Origin: Bacteroidota bacterium
Lineage (GTDB): Bacteria; Bacteroidota; Ignavibacteria; Kapaibacteriales; UBA2268
Assembly (NCBI GenBank): GCA_021824625.1
Contig: JAKAKE010000147.1
Coordinates: 1 to 34,416, forward strand
DNA length: 34,416 nt
Direction of reading: 5' to 3'
Positions 1 to 8,031 of the stretch are shown piece by piece. The notes under the pieces were generated by a model. The model did no database searches. It worked only from the letters and a program-made list of their open reading frames with translations, and had not been told where the DNA came from. The position numbers and the translations under genes were made by a program. The stretch's first letter is position 1; every line of letters begins with the position of its first letter.

Positions 1-34
1 TTGATCGTGTTACTTTTAATCTTGATTTTGGCAT
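1..34 (-). CDS. 5' end of an unidentified gene running off the left edge
   Basis: On the minus strand an open frame runs off the left edge. It can start at the ATG at 58-56 (MLNNAGIQMPKSRLKVTRS) or at the in-frame ATG at 34-32 (MPKSRLKVTRS). I prefer the inner ATG because a TATATTTG promoter-like element at 70-63 would place transcription start near 57-55, which makes the outer ATG too early. Only about 11 codons are visible, so no family can be assigned. The short sequence is basic. Confidence 0.35.
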   Translation of the reverse strand, partial: MPKSRLKVTRS

Positions 35-62
35 TTGTATACCTGCATTGTTTAACATAATG

Positions 63-70
63 CAAATATA
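63..70 (-). promoter_or_regulatory. Bacteroidota-type -7 promoter element (TATATTTG)
   Basis: The minus strand reads TATATTTGC, an exact match to the TAnnTTTG -7 consensus known for the Bacteroidota primary sigma factor. It lies just before the partial gene at the left edge. I do not see a convincing -33 TTG at the usual spacing, so this is a motif match only. Confidence 0.35.
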
Positions 71-122
71 CAAAATTTTATTCATTGTGTAAATTATTAT
101 TAGACTTTATATAATGTAACAA

Positions 123-143
123 TATAATCGCATAGCGATTATA
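123..143. repeat. Palindrome, 9-bp stem with 3-base loop
   Basis: TATAATCGC, loop ATA, GCGATTATA form a perfect inverted repeat, extendable by one more A-T pair. There is no T-run after either arm, so it does not look like a terminator. It lies about 60 bases upstream of the -7-like element of the left-edge gene, where an operator would be possible. Confidence 0.55.
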
Positions 144-210
144 TATTAGTTGTAAACGAATCACCCCAACCCACCTAATCCATTAATTTCGGGATTAATA
201 TTGAAATATG

Positions 211-233
211 GGGACAGAACAGCGTTCTGTCCC
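211..233. repeat. Perfect GC-rich palindrome, 10-bp stem with 3-base loop
   Basis: GGGACAGAAC, loop AGC, GTTCTGTCCC is a perfect 10-bp hairpin, and it extends by ATA/TAT if one G is bulged. It sits 9 bases past the stop codon of the minus-strand oxidoreductase gene and is far more GC-rich than its surroundings. It may end that transcript, but no strong T-run follows on the minus strand. An alternative is a dispersed REP-like palindrome. Confidence 0.6.
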
Positions 234-242
234 ATAATAAGA

Positions 243-890
243 TTATTTTTTTAATATTTTGAAAGCGTGAGACCATTCATTTCTTAAGAAACCGGGGATG
301 CACCAAAGTATGCAAAGGTTTTCGATAGTGCCGGATGCATTTGCTTTACCCATATCTTCGACATCCCAGCCGAATTTTTCAAGTATTTTTGTTACTTCTT
401 TTCGAGCATTATCATCATTACCGCAAATCACCATTGTCGGTCTTATGTCTCCGAAGTCAGGATTAACCATAAATAACGCACCTACACTGTTGAAAGCTTT
501 TACAAATTTTGCTTCGGGTACATGAGCCTGTAATTGCTCCATAAGCGATTTTTCACTGTTTGTAAAGAAATTAATAACTCCGTTTTCGGGAGGTTTTGTA
601 TCGTCAATCGGGTTGGTTGTGTCAATGACTATTTTTCTTTTGAAATTGTCAACTCCTGATAAATTTATAGCTTCAATTGCTTTTGAACCTTTTACGGATA
701 GTACAATTATTTCAGCGTATTTTGCTGTTTCTTCAAATGTTCCAACCGAACCTTTATAACCGGATTCGTTTTTCCATTCTTCTAACTTCTTTGTATCACG
801 GCTTCCAATCATTACTTCATAAGAGTGATTTGAAAAACCTTGTGCAAGTACTTTGCCAACCATACCAGAACCTAAAACACCAATTTTCAT
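243..890 (-). CDS. NAD(P)-binding oxidoreductase of the F420-dependent NADP reductase-like family
   Basis: This 215-residue protein opens with a Rossmann beta-alpha-beta motif (MKIGVLGSGMVG, Gly-rich turn at residues 7-12) followed by GSRDTKKLEEW, where a basic residue after the second strand favours NADP(H). The fold and length match the COG2085 dinucleotide-binding family, which includes NADPH:F420 oxidoreductase domains and many uncharacterised reductases. The IDTTNPIDD segment near residue 90 and the KAFNSVGALFMVNP segment near 132 are typical of that family. The substrate cannot be deduced. There is no signal peptide, so the protein is cytoplasmic. The start is supported by an AGGAG Shine-Dalgarno sequence 6 bases upstream of the ATG. 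It appears to be a single-gene unit, separated from the next minus-strand gene by 131 bases. Confidence 0.8.
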   Translation of the reverse strand: MKIGVLGSGMVGKVLAQGFSNHSYEVMIGSRDTKKLEEWKNESGYKGSVGTFEETAKYAEIIVLSVKGSKAIEAINLSGVDNFKRKIVIDTTNPIDDTKPPENGVINFFTNSEKSLMEQLQAHVPEAKFVKAFNSVGALFMVNPDFGDIRPTMVICGNDDNARKEVTKILEKFGWDVEDMGKANASGTIENLCILWCIPGFLRNEWSHAFKILKK

Positions 891-1021
891 CTTATCTCCT
901 ATTTTTTTTTATTTTATGATATTTAATTGAATTAGTTGATATTAACGAAATGCAGAAATAATTAGTATAGACTAACATTATATTTCACAGATACGAATTG
1001 TTGATTAAAGTTATAAGAAGT

Positions 1022-2263
1022 TTACATTTCGATAGTAATTTTAAGATAAGAATTTTCATCAAAGCTATTAATTTTTTCTAAATCATATCCTCCATATTGT
1101 GCAGTCGAATGTGGAGTGTATCTCTCTTTGTATTCAAATTGAATATTTTTTGATAACATTTTATCCCGAAGTTCTTTATCCTCTAGATATAGGATAAATT
1201 TATCACCTTGAAACTTAAAATCAATATCACTAATTTGCAGGTCGAAACATTTATCAGTGTTAATGCTATTATCTGATAATCTTATTGCATCCATAAATCG
1301 GAAGTAATTAATTTTATAATTAATTTCATCGAAATTAAATTCAAAGATCCTATATGAAGCATAGTCGCAATAAAAAATTAAATAATAAGGATTACTTGAA
1401 ATTGTTATAAAATCATTTCTAAAACTAATATTATAATTCGAAATATTATCATCAAAAAACTTTTTAAATAAAATAGTATCATAAGTTTCTTTATGAGGAG
1501 GAATAGAAAAATACCACCAATCTCTAAACACTGAATGGGGGAGATTAATTTCAATTTGAAGTCTTTTTATTGGAAACGTATTTGTATCGAGAATAAAATG
1601 AAATTGATAATTATCATAATTATTGGGCATTACATTTCTTATTGTATCGGGGATACAATAACGGGAATATCCTATAAAATTAAAAACATCATCGGACTGT
1701 ATTGAAATACCTTTTTCTGATTGAATTGAATTTTGAAATTGTTTATGTATAGTAGGGTACTCATCTATTATTAATATTTTTTTTGTTAAACACTTATCAA
1801 TAGTTTTAAAAGTAATAAAGTATAAACCTGGAATTTTGGTTAATTGGTCTAATAGAAGTTTATTTTCCCCGGAATTAAGAGAGTATTTATTTTCATTAAT
1901 TATTTTACCTAGAATATCAGAAATTATAATCGAAATATCTTTATCTTTTGATGTTCTAATAACAAAATAAGGATTTTCGGAACTTATGGATTCAGATACT
2001 TCAAAATTGTTTGATTCATTAAATTGATTAACACTTGTTATAGTTGAAAGATTAATTGATGTAGTATTTATCAATAATGTATCAATATGTTTTTCATGAT
2101 TCTGAATTCTGATACTGTCAATTTTTTTGCTTTTTCCATTATTATCAACACCAGAGAATTGAATAGTCTGTGAGTAAGTAGGCGTTAATAGGAAAAAAAA
2201 TAAAAAGGCGGATATTATTTTAAATATTTTTTTCATTTTATTTTTTAAATGATAAAAATTCAC
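1022..2263 (-). CDS. Secreted protein of unknown function with an internal T9SS-tail-like domain
   Basis: This 413-residue protein has a signal peptide. The better start is probably Met10 (ATG at 2236-2234), giving MKKIFKIISAFLFFFLLTPTYS with cleavage near TYSQ. After it come a small beta-rich segment (residues about 33-75, FSGVDNNGKSKKIDSIRIQN) and a stretch at about 98-167 that reads like a type IX secretion C-terminal domain (ISDILGKIINENKYSLNSGE, then IPGLYFITFKT), although it is internal rather than terminal. Then comes DDVFNFIGYSRYCIP, which parallels the 'GDRLKFTGTSGNYS' segment of Bacteroidota proteins built as beta segment, internal Por tail and C-terminal domain, such as those carrying FISUMP domains (recalled from memory). 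Residues about 200-413 are not recognised; they are rich in Tyr, Phe and Asn. The function is unknown. The gene has its own unit, because a terminator at 2302-2327 separates it from the upstream gene. Confidence 0.7.
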   Translation of the reverse strand: MNFYHLKNKMKKIFKIISAFLFFFLLTPTYSQTIQFSGVDNNGKSKKIDSIRIQNHEKHIDTLLINTTSINLSTITSVNQFNESNNFEVSESISSENPYFVIRTSKDKDISIIISDILGKIINENKYSLNSGENKLLLDQLTKIPGLYFITFKTIDKCLTKKILIIDEYPTIHKQFQNSIQSEKGISIQSDDVFNFIGYSRYCIPDTIRNVMPNNYDNYQFHFILDTNTFPIKRLQIEINLPHSVFRDWWYFSIPPHKETYDTILFKKFFDDNISNYNISFRNDFITISSNPYYLIFYCDYASYRIFEFNFDEINYKINYFRFMDAIRLSDNSINTDKCFDLQISDIDFKFQGDKFILYLEDKELRDKMLSKNIQFEYKERYTPHSTAQYGGYDLEKINSFDENSYLKITIEM

Positions 2264-2301
2264 TAGGATTTAATACACTAATCTGAGAAATTTATTGCAT
2301 T

Positions 2302-2327
2302 AAAAAAACCGCAGCCATAAGACTGCG
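2302..2327 (-). terminator. Rho-independent terminator after the ChaN-M1 gene
   Basis: On the minus strand CGCAGTC, loop TTAT, GGCTGCG (one T-G wobble) is followed by G and a run of seven T. It begins about 18 bases after the stop codon of the ChaN-M1 gene, the expected position. Confidence 0.8.
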
Positions 2328-2344
2328 ATTGATTTATAAAAATT

Positions 2345-5329
2345 TTACTTATCACACATAAAATAATATTGCAATTCCTTTTTGTCTTCAATGTTTGGGA
2401 AAATTTCCATATCTGCAACAGGCCTTCCTGTCTTTGTTTTGCTGAGCAGAACCATAGAATAGCTCAGGTAATGGAAAAGTCTTCTGAACTGTTCGGGTGA
2501 TTCCATGTTCCTGCAATAAAGTATTGTCATCAGTTTATCCTTATTAGTAGGATGTGAAGTATTTAGCAGAAGAATGTTTTCATTTGCCGAATATTTCTGT
2601 TCTCTTATTGTGATAGTAGTATCTTTCAATTTAATTGTTTCAGGATAAATGCTTTTTATATTCTTGAAGAAGAAGTTTGATTTAGTATCACCCAAAACAA
2701 TTAAATTTCTATCCATCCATCTTGAATCCTTAACAAAATCATCGGCTGATTTATAGTCAATATCATACTCGCTTTCCTTAACCATTTCAGCAAATTTTAC
2801 GGATACTTCATAATCAGGAGATTTCTTGGATGGAAGTATCAGTAAAGGTTTTTCTGCAAGAATTCTGCCGAAGCTATACGGAATTTCCCATTTATTGAGA
2901 TTTCGAAGCACCTGGTAATCAGGGTCAACAAATACTGATTTGACCTTTGAATCGGTTTTAATCGCAAATTTGTTTGTCTTTCCTGTAAGAGTGAAATTCT
3001 GCCACAGTTCCCCCGCAAAAGTATTAATTTTTACAGGTACACTTGTAATAATAGTCATATCCTGACTGATTTCCAGATAAAGTGAATCATTTGCAATTTT
3101 GGCATTATCTAATTTCAGAGTTGGGATATTTGTAGAATTCAGCCACTGGCTCATTATTTTTCTGACAGGAATATTAAGGCTGTCCTTTTGAGCGACTTCA
3201 TCAAAAGCTGACATTAAGCCGAACCACAATGCTTTTTTTCCCTTGTATTTTTTTGCGAAGTTTTTCAGTGCATTGAAAAATCTTTCCTCGCCGATTAATT
3301 TATATATTTCATAAAATATGAATCCACCTTTCTGATAGCCTATTGTTGCATCGTCATTATTGGATTGATACTTGAACTTCATTACGGGATAATTGCTTTT
3401 TTCAGGCAATGATTCAAGTGAGAGCAGGGCTTTTTTGCGCCAATCGAGTGCTTTATCATTTTTCTTAGTCAAAACATTATAATAGTAGTTGCTGCAAAAT
3501 GTTGTCAGAGCTTCACACCAGTTGCCAAGTTCATAATCCACATAAACGCTGTTGCCCCACCAGTTATGAACAAATTCGTGGGCAAGAGAGCCTGGTGCAA
3601 GTACAATCCAGGGCATTGCCATAAGTTTGTTGGATAAAAGTGTGTAGCCTGGCATACCAAATCCTGTTGCAAAGAAATTTTCAACTATACTGAAATTGCT
3701 GAATGGGTAAGGTCCCAGCAAAGGTGTGTAAAGTTTGTAATATTCGATTGACGCATTCAGGTATGAATCCCCTGCCGGACTGTTATTAAAAGTATATAAG
3801 CTGAATGTTTTTCCATCATAGTTAGTATCTTTTCTTATATATCTTCCGCCAACAAGAACCATATCATCAAGGGGGAGCTCTGATTTGAAATTAAAATTTC
3901 GGACAGTTGTTGTTGATGTTTCAGGTCCCTGTGTACCGCTTGTAATCATCGTAAATTCTTTCGGAACACTAACATTAAGCTCAAAATTAGCAATGTCTTT
4001 GCCTGTTATGGGATAACAGCTTCCCCCCGGGAGATATATGCCTTCGGTTTTTTCATTTGATATTATACCCGGTGTGTTTGAATGTTTCTGATTGAACAAA
4101 GTTACGCTCGGAGAGTAATAAACTTTGCCGGAGTATTCAACTTTTAATTTAGTTATTTCTTTTCCTTTTGAAGTTACTATGACTTCTTTATACATGCTGT
4201 CATCGCTTGCGATTTTTATATCATAATCGAATCCTTCAGTAACTGCATTTGTGATTTTAATATCGAGGTCTTTAATGATTTTGAAGCTGCCTTTTTTTGC
4301 AATGGGATTAAAAAAATTTATTTCATCAACTCCATTAAGAGATTTATTCGGAGGGTCAAGTTTTAAATCCACTTTATGGTTTGCTATGTAATTTTGTACA
4401 AGGTGTCCTCCCATCATAGATAATGCAATATCCTGCTTGGGTTTTTCATCCATAACTATCAAGAAATCACAACGGTTTTTATATGAACTATCAAAATCAA
4501 GGGCTTTTCCCGAATCAGCATATGTTGGAGTTATGACGGCAATTTTCACTTCTTTATTTCTATCACGAACCTTCTGTACTGTTCCCAAATAATTATTTGA
4601 GTGGAAATCTCCGTTAAAATGAATAATCTTATAATCATCATCTTTTGCCCATTGTTCAAGAATAGCTTCAGCCATTGTTTCATCTTTAAGAGATTGGGCT
4701 CCGTAATAAAGATACAAAGTGTTTTCTTCGTTTGGACTCAAAATGGTATTAGAATCCATTCCCATATTGTTCATCATGGTTTTGTAAAATTCCTTTTGAT
4801 AAAGGTCTTCCCTGATGTTCAAATTTTTCGCAACATAAATTCTATCATCCTGAGGAAGCTTTTGTATGCCTGTCCAGCCTTCACGTGTATAAACAGCGGC
4901 ATATTTTCTTGGAATATTTGCGGCGATAACCGGTGCTTCGTAACTTTTTGCTAATTCGACCAATGGTTTATAGAAAATGTTGTAATCACCCCAGTGCCGT
5001 GAATTTTTAAGGAATTCTTCTTCAGAAATTTTATTTTGTAAATATTCATCCAAATATTTCTGAACATCCCTTTCGAACATTTCCATAGAAACCGCAATTT
5101 CATCATCCTTTTCATACATAGCTGCCAGTAGGTCTTTTTGGATAACATGCAAAAGAGTGTCGTCGTGAAATTCGCCGAAAAAGATTATATCATATTGCAG
5201 AGACTTTTCTGCGAGTTTTGAAACCGTTAGTTTTTCACCTGTTTTTGAATCATAAATTGAATATTGCCTTTCGGCTAATACTGCTGTTGAAGTTAAAATA
5301 AAACTTATTAATATTAAAAAAATTTTCAT
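2345..5329 (-). CDS. ChaN-like haem-binding domain fused to an M1-type metallopeptidase, exported
   Basis: This 994-residue protein begins with a signal peptide (MKIFLILISFILTSTAVLA). Residues about 45-300 match the ChaN family, known as iron-regulated haem-binding lipoproteins: IIFFGEFHDD at 48-57, SMEMFERD at 81-88 and FNGDFHSNNYLG at 238-249. The rest is an M1 (gluzincin) peptidase-like domain with zinc site HEFVH at 584-588 and downstream Glu606 in GNWCEALTTF, and a YQKGG segment carrying the likely catalytic Tyr. Two departures from classical M1 enzymes are visible: 17 rather than 18 residues lie between the second His and the Glu, and the GAMEN substrate-binding motif is replaced by GFGMPGYTLL. 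Both features occur in a divergent M1 branch, so activity is likely but classical aminopeptidase specificity is not assured. Linking the domains suggests degradation of haem-proteins or haem scavenging in the periplasm; that is inference. A TAAGTTTG promoter-like element precedes it and a terminator follows. Confidence 0.85.
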   Translation of the reverse strand: MKIFLILISFILTSTAVLAERQYSIYDSKTGEKLTVSKLAEKSLQYDIIFFGEFHDDTLLHVIQKDLLAAMYEKDDEIAVSMEMFERDVQKYLDEYLQNKISEEEFLKNSRHWGDYNIFYKPLVELAKSYEAPVIAANIPRKYAAVYTREGWTGIQKLPQDDRIYVAKNLNIREDLYQKEFYKTMMNNMGMDSNTILSPNEENTLYLYYGAQSLKDETMAEAILEQWAKDDDYKIIHFNGDFHSNNYLGTVQKVRDRNKEVKIAVITPTYADSGKALDFDSSYKNRCDFLIVMDEKPKQDIALSMMGGHLVQNYIANHKVDLKLDPPNKSLNGVDEINFFNPIAKKGSFKIIKDLDIKITNAVTEGFDYDIKIASDDSMYKEVIVTSKGKEITKLKVEYSGKVYYSPSVTLFNQKHSNTPGIISNEKTEGIYLPGGSCYPITGKDIANFELNVSVPKEFTMITSGTQGPETSTTTVRNFNFKSELPLDDMVLVGGRYIRKDTNYDGKTFSLYTFNNSPAGDSYLNASIEYYKLYTPLLGPYPFSNFSIVENFFATGFGMPGYTLLSNKLMAMPWIVLAPGSLAHEFVHNWWGNSVYVDYELGNWCEALTTFCSNYYYNVLTKKNDKALDWRKKALLSLESLPEKSNYPVMKFKYQSNNDDATIGYQKGGFIFYEIYKLIGEERFFNALKNFAKKYKGKKALWFGLMSAFDEVAQKDSLNIPVRKIMSQWLNSTNIPTLKLDNAKIANDSLYLEISQDMTIITSVPVKINTFAGELWQNFTLTGKTNKFAIKTDSKVKSVFVDPDYQVLRNLNKWEIPYSFGRILAEKPLLILPSKKSPDYEVSVKFAEMVKESEYDIDYKSADDFVKDSRWMDRNLIVLGDTKSNFFFKNIKSIYPETIKLKDTTITIREQKYSANENILLLNTSHPTNKDKLMTILYCRNMESPEQFRRLFHYLSYSMVLLSKTKTGRPVADMEIFPNIEDKKELQYYFMCDK

Positions 5330-5358
5330 ATCTACTCCATTTGTTCAAATAAGATTAG

Positions 5359-5366
5359 CAAACTTA
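5359..5366 (-). promoter_or_regulatory. Possible -7 promoter element (TAAGTTTG) for the ChaN-M1 gene
   Basis: The minus strand reads TAAGTTTG, matching TAnnTTTG, 29 bases upstream of the start codon. No TTG at the -33 position was found, so the support is weak. The same octamer occurs upstream of plsY. Confidence 0.25.
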
Positions 5367-5483
5367 ATCAAAAGGAGATAAAAGGTAAAACCATATAAAG
5401 AATCTAAAATATTAAAATTTTGGAATCAGTGGCGCCCAAAACAAGAAATTTATTGAAATTTTATCATTGTATAAATAAGTTAG

Positions 5484-5505
5484 TTCCCACTTTTTTAAAG
5501 GGGAA
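5484..5505 (-). terminator. Hairpin downstream of the asparaginase gene, possible terminator
   Basis: TTCCC-A-CTTT, loop TTT, AAAG-GGGAA forms a 9-bp stem with one bulged A, about 50 bases after the asparaginase stop codon. No clean T-run follows on the minus strand, so termination is uncertain. Confidence 0.35.
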
Positions 5506-5554
5506 TTATTCACGGGTATTAGTGGGCGATTCTTATATAACAAATGTTGCTGAT

Positions 5555-6553
5555 TTATATTAAAAAAGAATTTGAGTCGAGCAATTGATTTTGATTATTA
5601 CGAAATAATGCAAACTGAAAGCCTTTGTTTATGCTATATGCTCCATATCTTCCTTTTTTGTCGAGAGCTATGAATCCAACCTGAAATTCTTTGTGGTCGG
5701 ATTGTTTTTTCACTATTCTTTGTATAGCAATTTCGCAAGCTTCCTGTGGGGATTTGCCGTTTCTCATTAATTCAACAATAAGAAAACTACCAGCCATTTT
5801 AATTACGGCTTCACCTTTGCCTGTTGCAGCGGCACCACCAACTTCATTATCTACAAACATTCCTGCTCCGATAATGGGTGAATCTCCGACCCTGCCGTGA
5901 TATTTCCAGGCTAAGCCGCTTGTGGTGCAGGCTCCGGATATGTTCCCTGCTTTATCTATTGCTATCATCCCAATGGTGTCATATCCTTTTGATTTCTTTG
6001 AATTATATTTTGATTCTTTTTTCCATTTTAACCATGCTTCCTTAGCTTCTTTTGTCAGGAGGTTTTCTTTCTTAAAACCATTTACCATGGCGAAGTCAAA
6101 CGCACCTTTGCCGGCAAGCATAATATGAGGTGTTTTTTCCATTACCATTCTTGCTACTGAAATCGGGTGCTTAATATTTTGAAGGAAAGCAACCGAACCG
6201 CAGTTTCCTTTTTCATCCATGATGCAAGCATCTAATGTTACAAAACCGTCTCTGTCGGGCAATCCGCCATACCCTACACTTGTTACTTTAGGATCTTCTT
6301 CGGGTACACGAACACCTTGTTCGACCGCATCGAGTGCCCTGCCATTGCTTTGAAGCACTTTCCATGCGGCTTCATTAGCAGGAATACCGTGTTTCCATGT
6401 TGAAATAACAACTGGTATTAATTCTTCTGTTTGCTTTGATTTTCCCAAGTCAGCAGTTTCTTCCTGAAGAAAAGAAGAAGAAGATTTTGATAGAGCAATT
6501 GTACCAACAGTTGCTAAGGCTGCTTTTTTTAGGAATTCTCTCCTGTCAATCAT
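5555..6553 (-). CDS. Glycosylasparaginase / isoaspartyl-peptidase-type Ntn hydrolase with a Tat signal
   Basis: This 332-residue protein starts with a twin-arginine signal (DRREFLKKAALATVGTIAL), so it is probably exported folded to the periplasm. The body matches the N-terminal-nucleophile asparaginase family and, within it, the N4-(beta-N-acetylglucosaminyl)-L-asparaginase branch: YGGLPDRDGFVTLDACIMDE at about 95-114 and IKHPISVARMVMEKTPH at 127-143. Autocleavage would occur before Thr193 in YDTIGMIAID, where family members often have HDT. Glycine-rich binding segments GRVGDSPIIGAGMFVDN and GGAAATGKGE follow. Enzymes of this branch cut the GlcNAc-Asn bond of N-linked glycopeptides. It lies upstream of the ChaN-M1 protease on the same strand, but 225 bases and a possible hairpin separate them. 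A general L-asparaginase or isoaspartyl peptidase role remains possible. Confidence 0.85.
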   Translation of the reverse strand: MIDRREFLKKAALATVGTIALSKSSSSFLQEETADLGKSKQTEELIPVVISTWKHGIPANEAAWKVLQSNGRALDAVEQGVRVPEEDPKVTSVGYGGLPDRDGFVTLDACIMDEKGNCGSVAFLQNIKHPISVARMVMEKTPHIMLAGKGAFDFAMVNGFKKENLLTKEAKEAWLKWKKESKYNSKKSKGYDTIGMIAIDKAGNISGACTTSGLAWKYHGRVGDSPIIGAGMFVDNEVGGAAATGKGEAVIKMAGSFLIVELMRNGKSPQEACEIAIQRIVKKQSDHKEFQVGFIALDKKGRYGAYSINKGFQFALFRNNQNQLLDSNSFLI

Positions 6554-6659
6554 AATAATCCTTCTTTATTTTAATTAATAATTTTCAAAATAGAAAAAAA
6601 ATATTTTGAAACCAATTTATAAGGTATTTTTGAATATAAATTTGAATCTATAATATTTT

Positions 6660-8030
6660 TTGAGAAAAACCTTTTACATATCAATATTAATTCTGTTCCA
6701 AATTCTGAATAATGAACTTTATTCAGAATTTCCCGGAAGGAATTGGTTAATGTATCAAACACCCGAAGAAGCCGGCTGGTCATCCGGAAAATTAAAGGGA
6801 GCCAAAAAACTTATTGAAAATATGAATGCATCGGCTGTCATGGTCATTTATGATGGAAATGTACTATTGACTTACGGTGAAGTTAACAGGAGGTTTCTTG
6901 TTCATTCAATAAGAAAGAGTATAATATCGGCTTTATATGGTATTCATGTTTCAGAAGGTAAAATTAATATAAATAAAACACTCGATGATTTGGGTATTGA
7001 TAAAGATTCATTAACTAATTATGAGAAGGGGGCAAAAATCAGCGACTTGCTCAAAGCCCGTTCAGGCGTATATATTCCTGCAGCAAACGAAATTGGAAGC
7101 GTGATAAATAACCGTCCAAAAAGAGGAACTTATAAACCGGGAGAATTTTGGTATTATAATAATTGGGATTTTAACACTCTCGGCGCCATTCTTGAAAATG
7201 AAACAGGGATGAGTGTATTTGAAAATATCAAGATACATTTAGCAGAGCCACTTCAAATGGAAGACTTCAGGCTTTCAGACGGTTTTTATAATTACAAAAA
7301 AAACGGTTCTAAATATCCTGCCTACCTGATGAAAATGTCGGCAAGGGATTTGGCAAGATTCGGATTACTTTACCTGATGGATGGGAAATGGAACGGTAAA
7401 GAGATAATTAAAGAATCATGGATAAAAGAGAGCATATATCCTTATACTGAGATGCCGGGCAGTTCAAATTTTGCAGGTTACGGATATCTGTGGTGGCTAT
7501 CAAAACCTTATCATGAACTTGGTGCTTATTGTGCTTCAGGATTAGGCGGCCAATTTATATATATAATTCCTAAAGCAAATCTTGTCTTTGTTTTCAGAGC
7601 AAATACCTATCAGGGGAAATTTGTACCCGATTCACTCAGATTAAAATTTATGAACTTGATATTAAAATCAAAAGTGGGAAAGCTCAAATCCAATCCGAAA
7701 TTAATTTCGTTGCCTGTCAGCAAACTCCCTTTTTCAAAAGTAAAACTAACAATTGATTATTTAAAAAAGTTTGAAGGTAAATACCATTTTAAAATTGGAA
7801 GCGATACTACAATTGCCGAATTGAAAACTTATGGAGATGTTTTGTTATTGAAAAACAACATAATTGGAAATGATATTTTACTGGCACAATCAAAAAATAA
7901 ATTCATTATGGAAGATATTGACTGGCAAATAGAGTTCAGGGGTATAAAAGGGTCCAAAACTGATTCGATAATAATATCCTGGGTGGATGGGAAAAAGAAA
8001 AATAAGATAATTGGAAAACCTTTAAAATAA
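6660..8030 (+). CDS. Serine hydrolase of the class C beta-lactamase / penicillin-binding-protein-like family
   Basis: This 456-residue protein has the three motifs of the beta-lactamase/transpeptidase-like fold: SxxK at Ser83-Lys86 (HSIRKSIIS), a Tyr-x-Asn motif in WYYNNWDFNTLG, and the third motif as SGLGGQ in the place of KTG. This arrangement is typical of the broad COG1680 group of esterases, D-aminopeptidases and related hydrolases, so antibiotic resistance should not be assumed. The C-terminal 110 residues are an extra domain that I do not recognise. A signal peptide (MRKTFYISILILFQILNNELYS) is complete only if translation starts at the TTG at 6660; a stop codon lies three codons upstream and the next ATG (6750) would remove the signal. 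The gene is divergent from the asparaginase, with 106 bases between them. Confidence 0.85.
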   Translation: MRKTFYISILILFQILNNELYSEFPGRNWLMYQTPEEAGWSSGKLKGAKKLIENMNASAVMVIYDGNVLLTYGEVNRRFLVHSIRKSIISALYGIHVSEGKININKTLDDLGIDKDSLTNYEKGAKISDLLKARSGVYIPAANEIGSVINNRPKRGTYKPGEFWYYNNWDFNTLGAILENETGMSVFENIKIHLAEPLQMEDFRLSDGFYNYKKNGSKYPAYLMKMSARDLARFGLLYLMDGKWNGKEIIKESWIKESIYPYTEMPGSSNFAGYGYLWWLSKPYHELGAYCASGLGGQFIYIIPKANLVFVFRANTYQGKFVPDSLRLKFMNLILKSKVGKLKSNPKLISLPVSKLPFSKVKLTIDYLKKFEGKYHFKIGSDTTIAELKTYGDVLLLKNNIIGNDILLAQSKNKFIMEDIDWQIEFRGIKGSKTDSIIISWVDGKKKNKIIGKPLK

Positions 8031-8031
8031 T

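Noticed and set aside
4601-4954. 117-codon plus-strand frame inside the ChaN-M1 gene
   Set aside because: It is opposite a conserved ChaN-like domain, and its own product resembles no family.
6571-6783. 70-codon minus-strand frame at the start of the serine hydrolase gene
   Set aside because: It overlaps the signal peptide region of a well-supported gene, shows no known motif and lies in the AT-rich divergent gap.
6660-8030. Antibiotic-resistance beta-lactamase
   Set aside because: The SxxK, YxN and SGLGG motifs occur in many non-resistance hydrolases of COG1680, and there is no evidence for drug hydrolysis.
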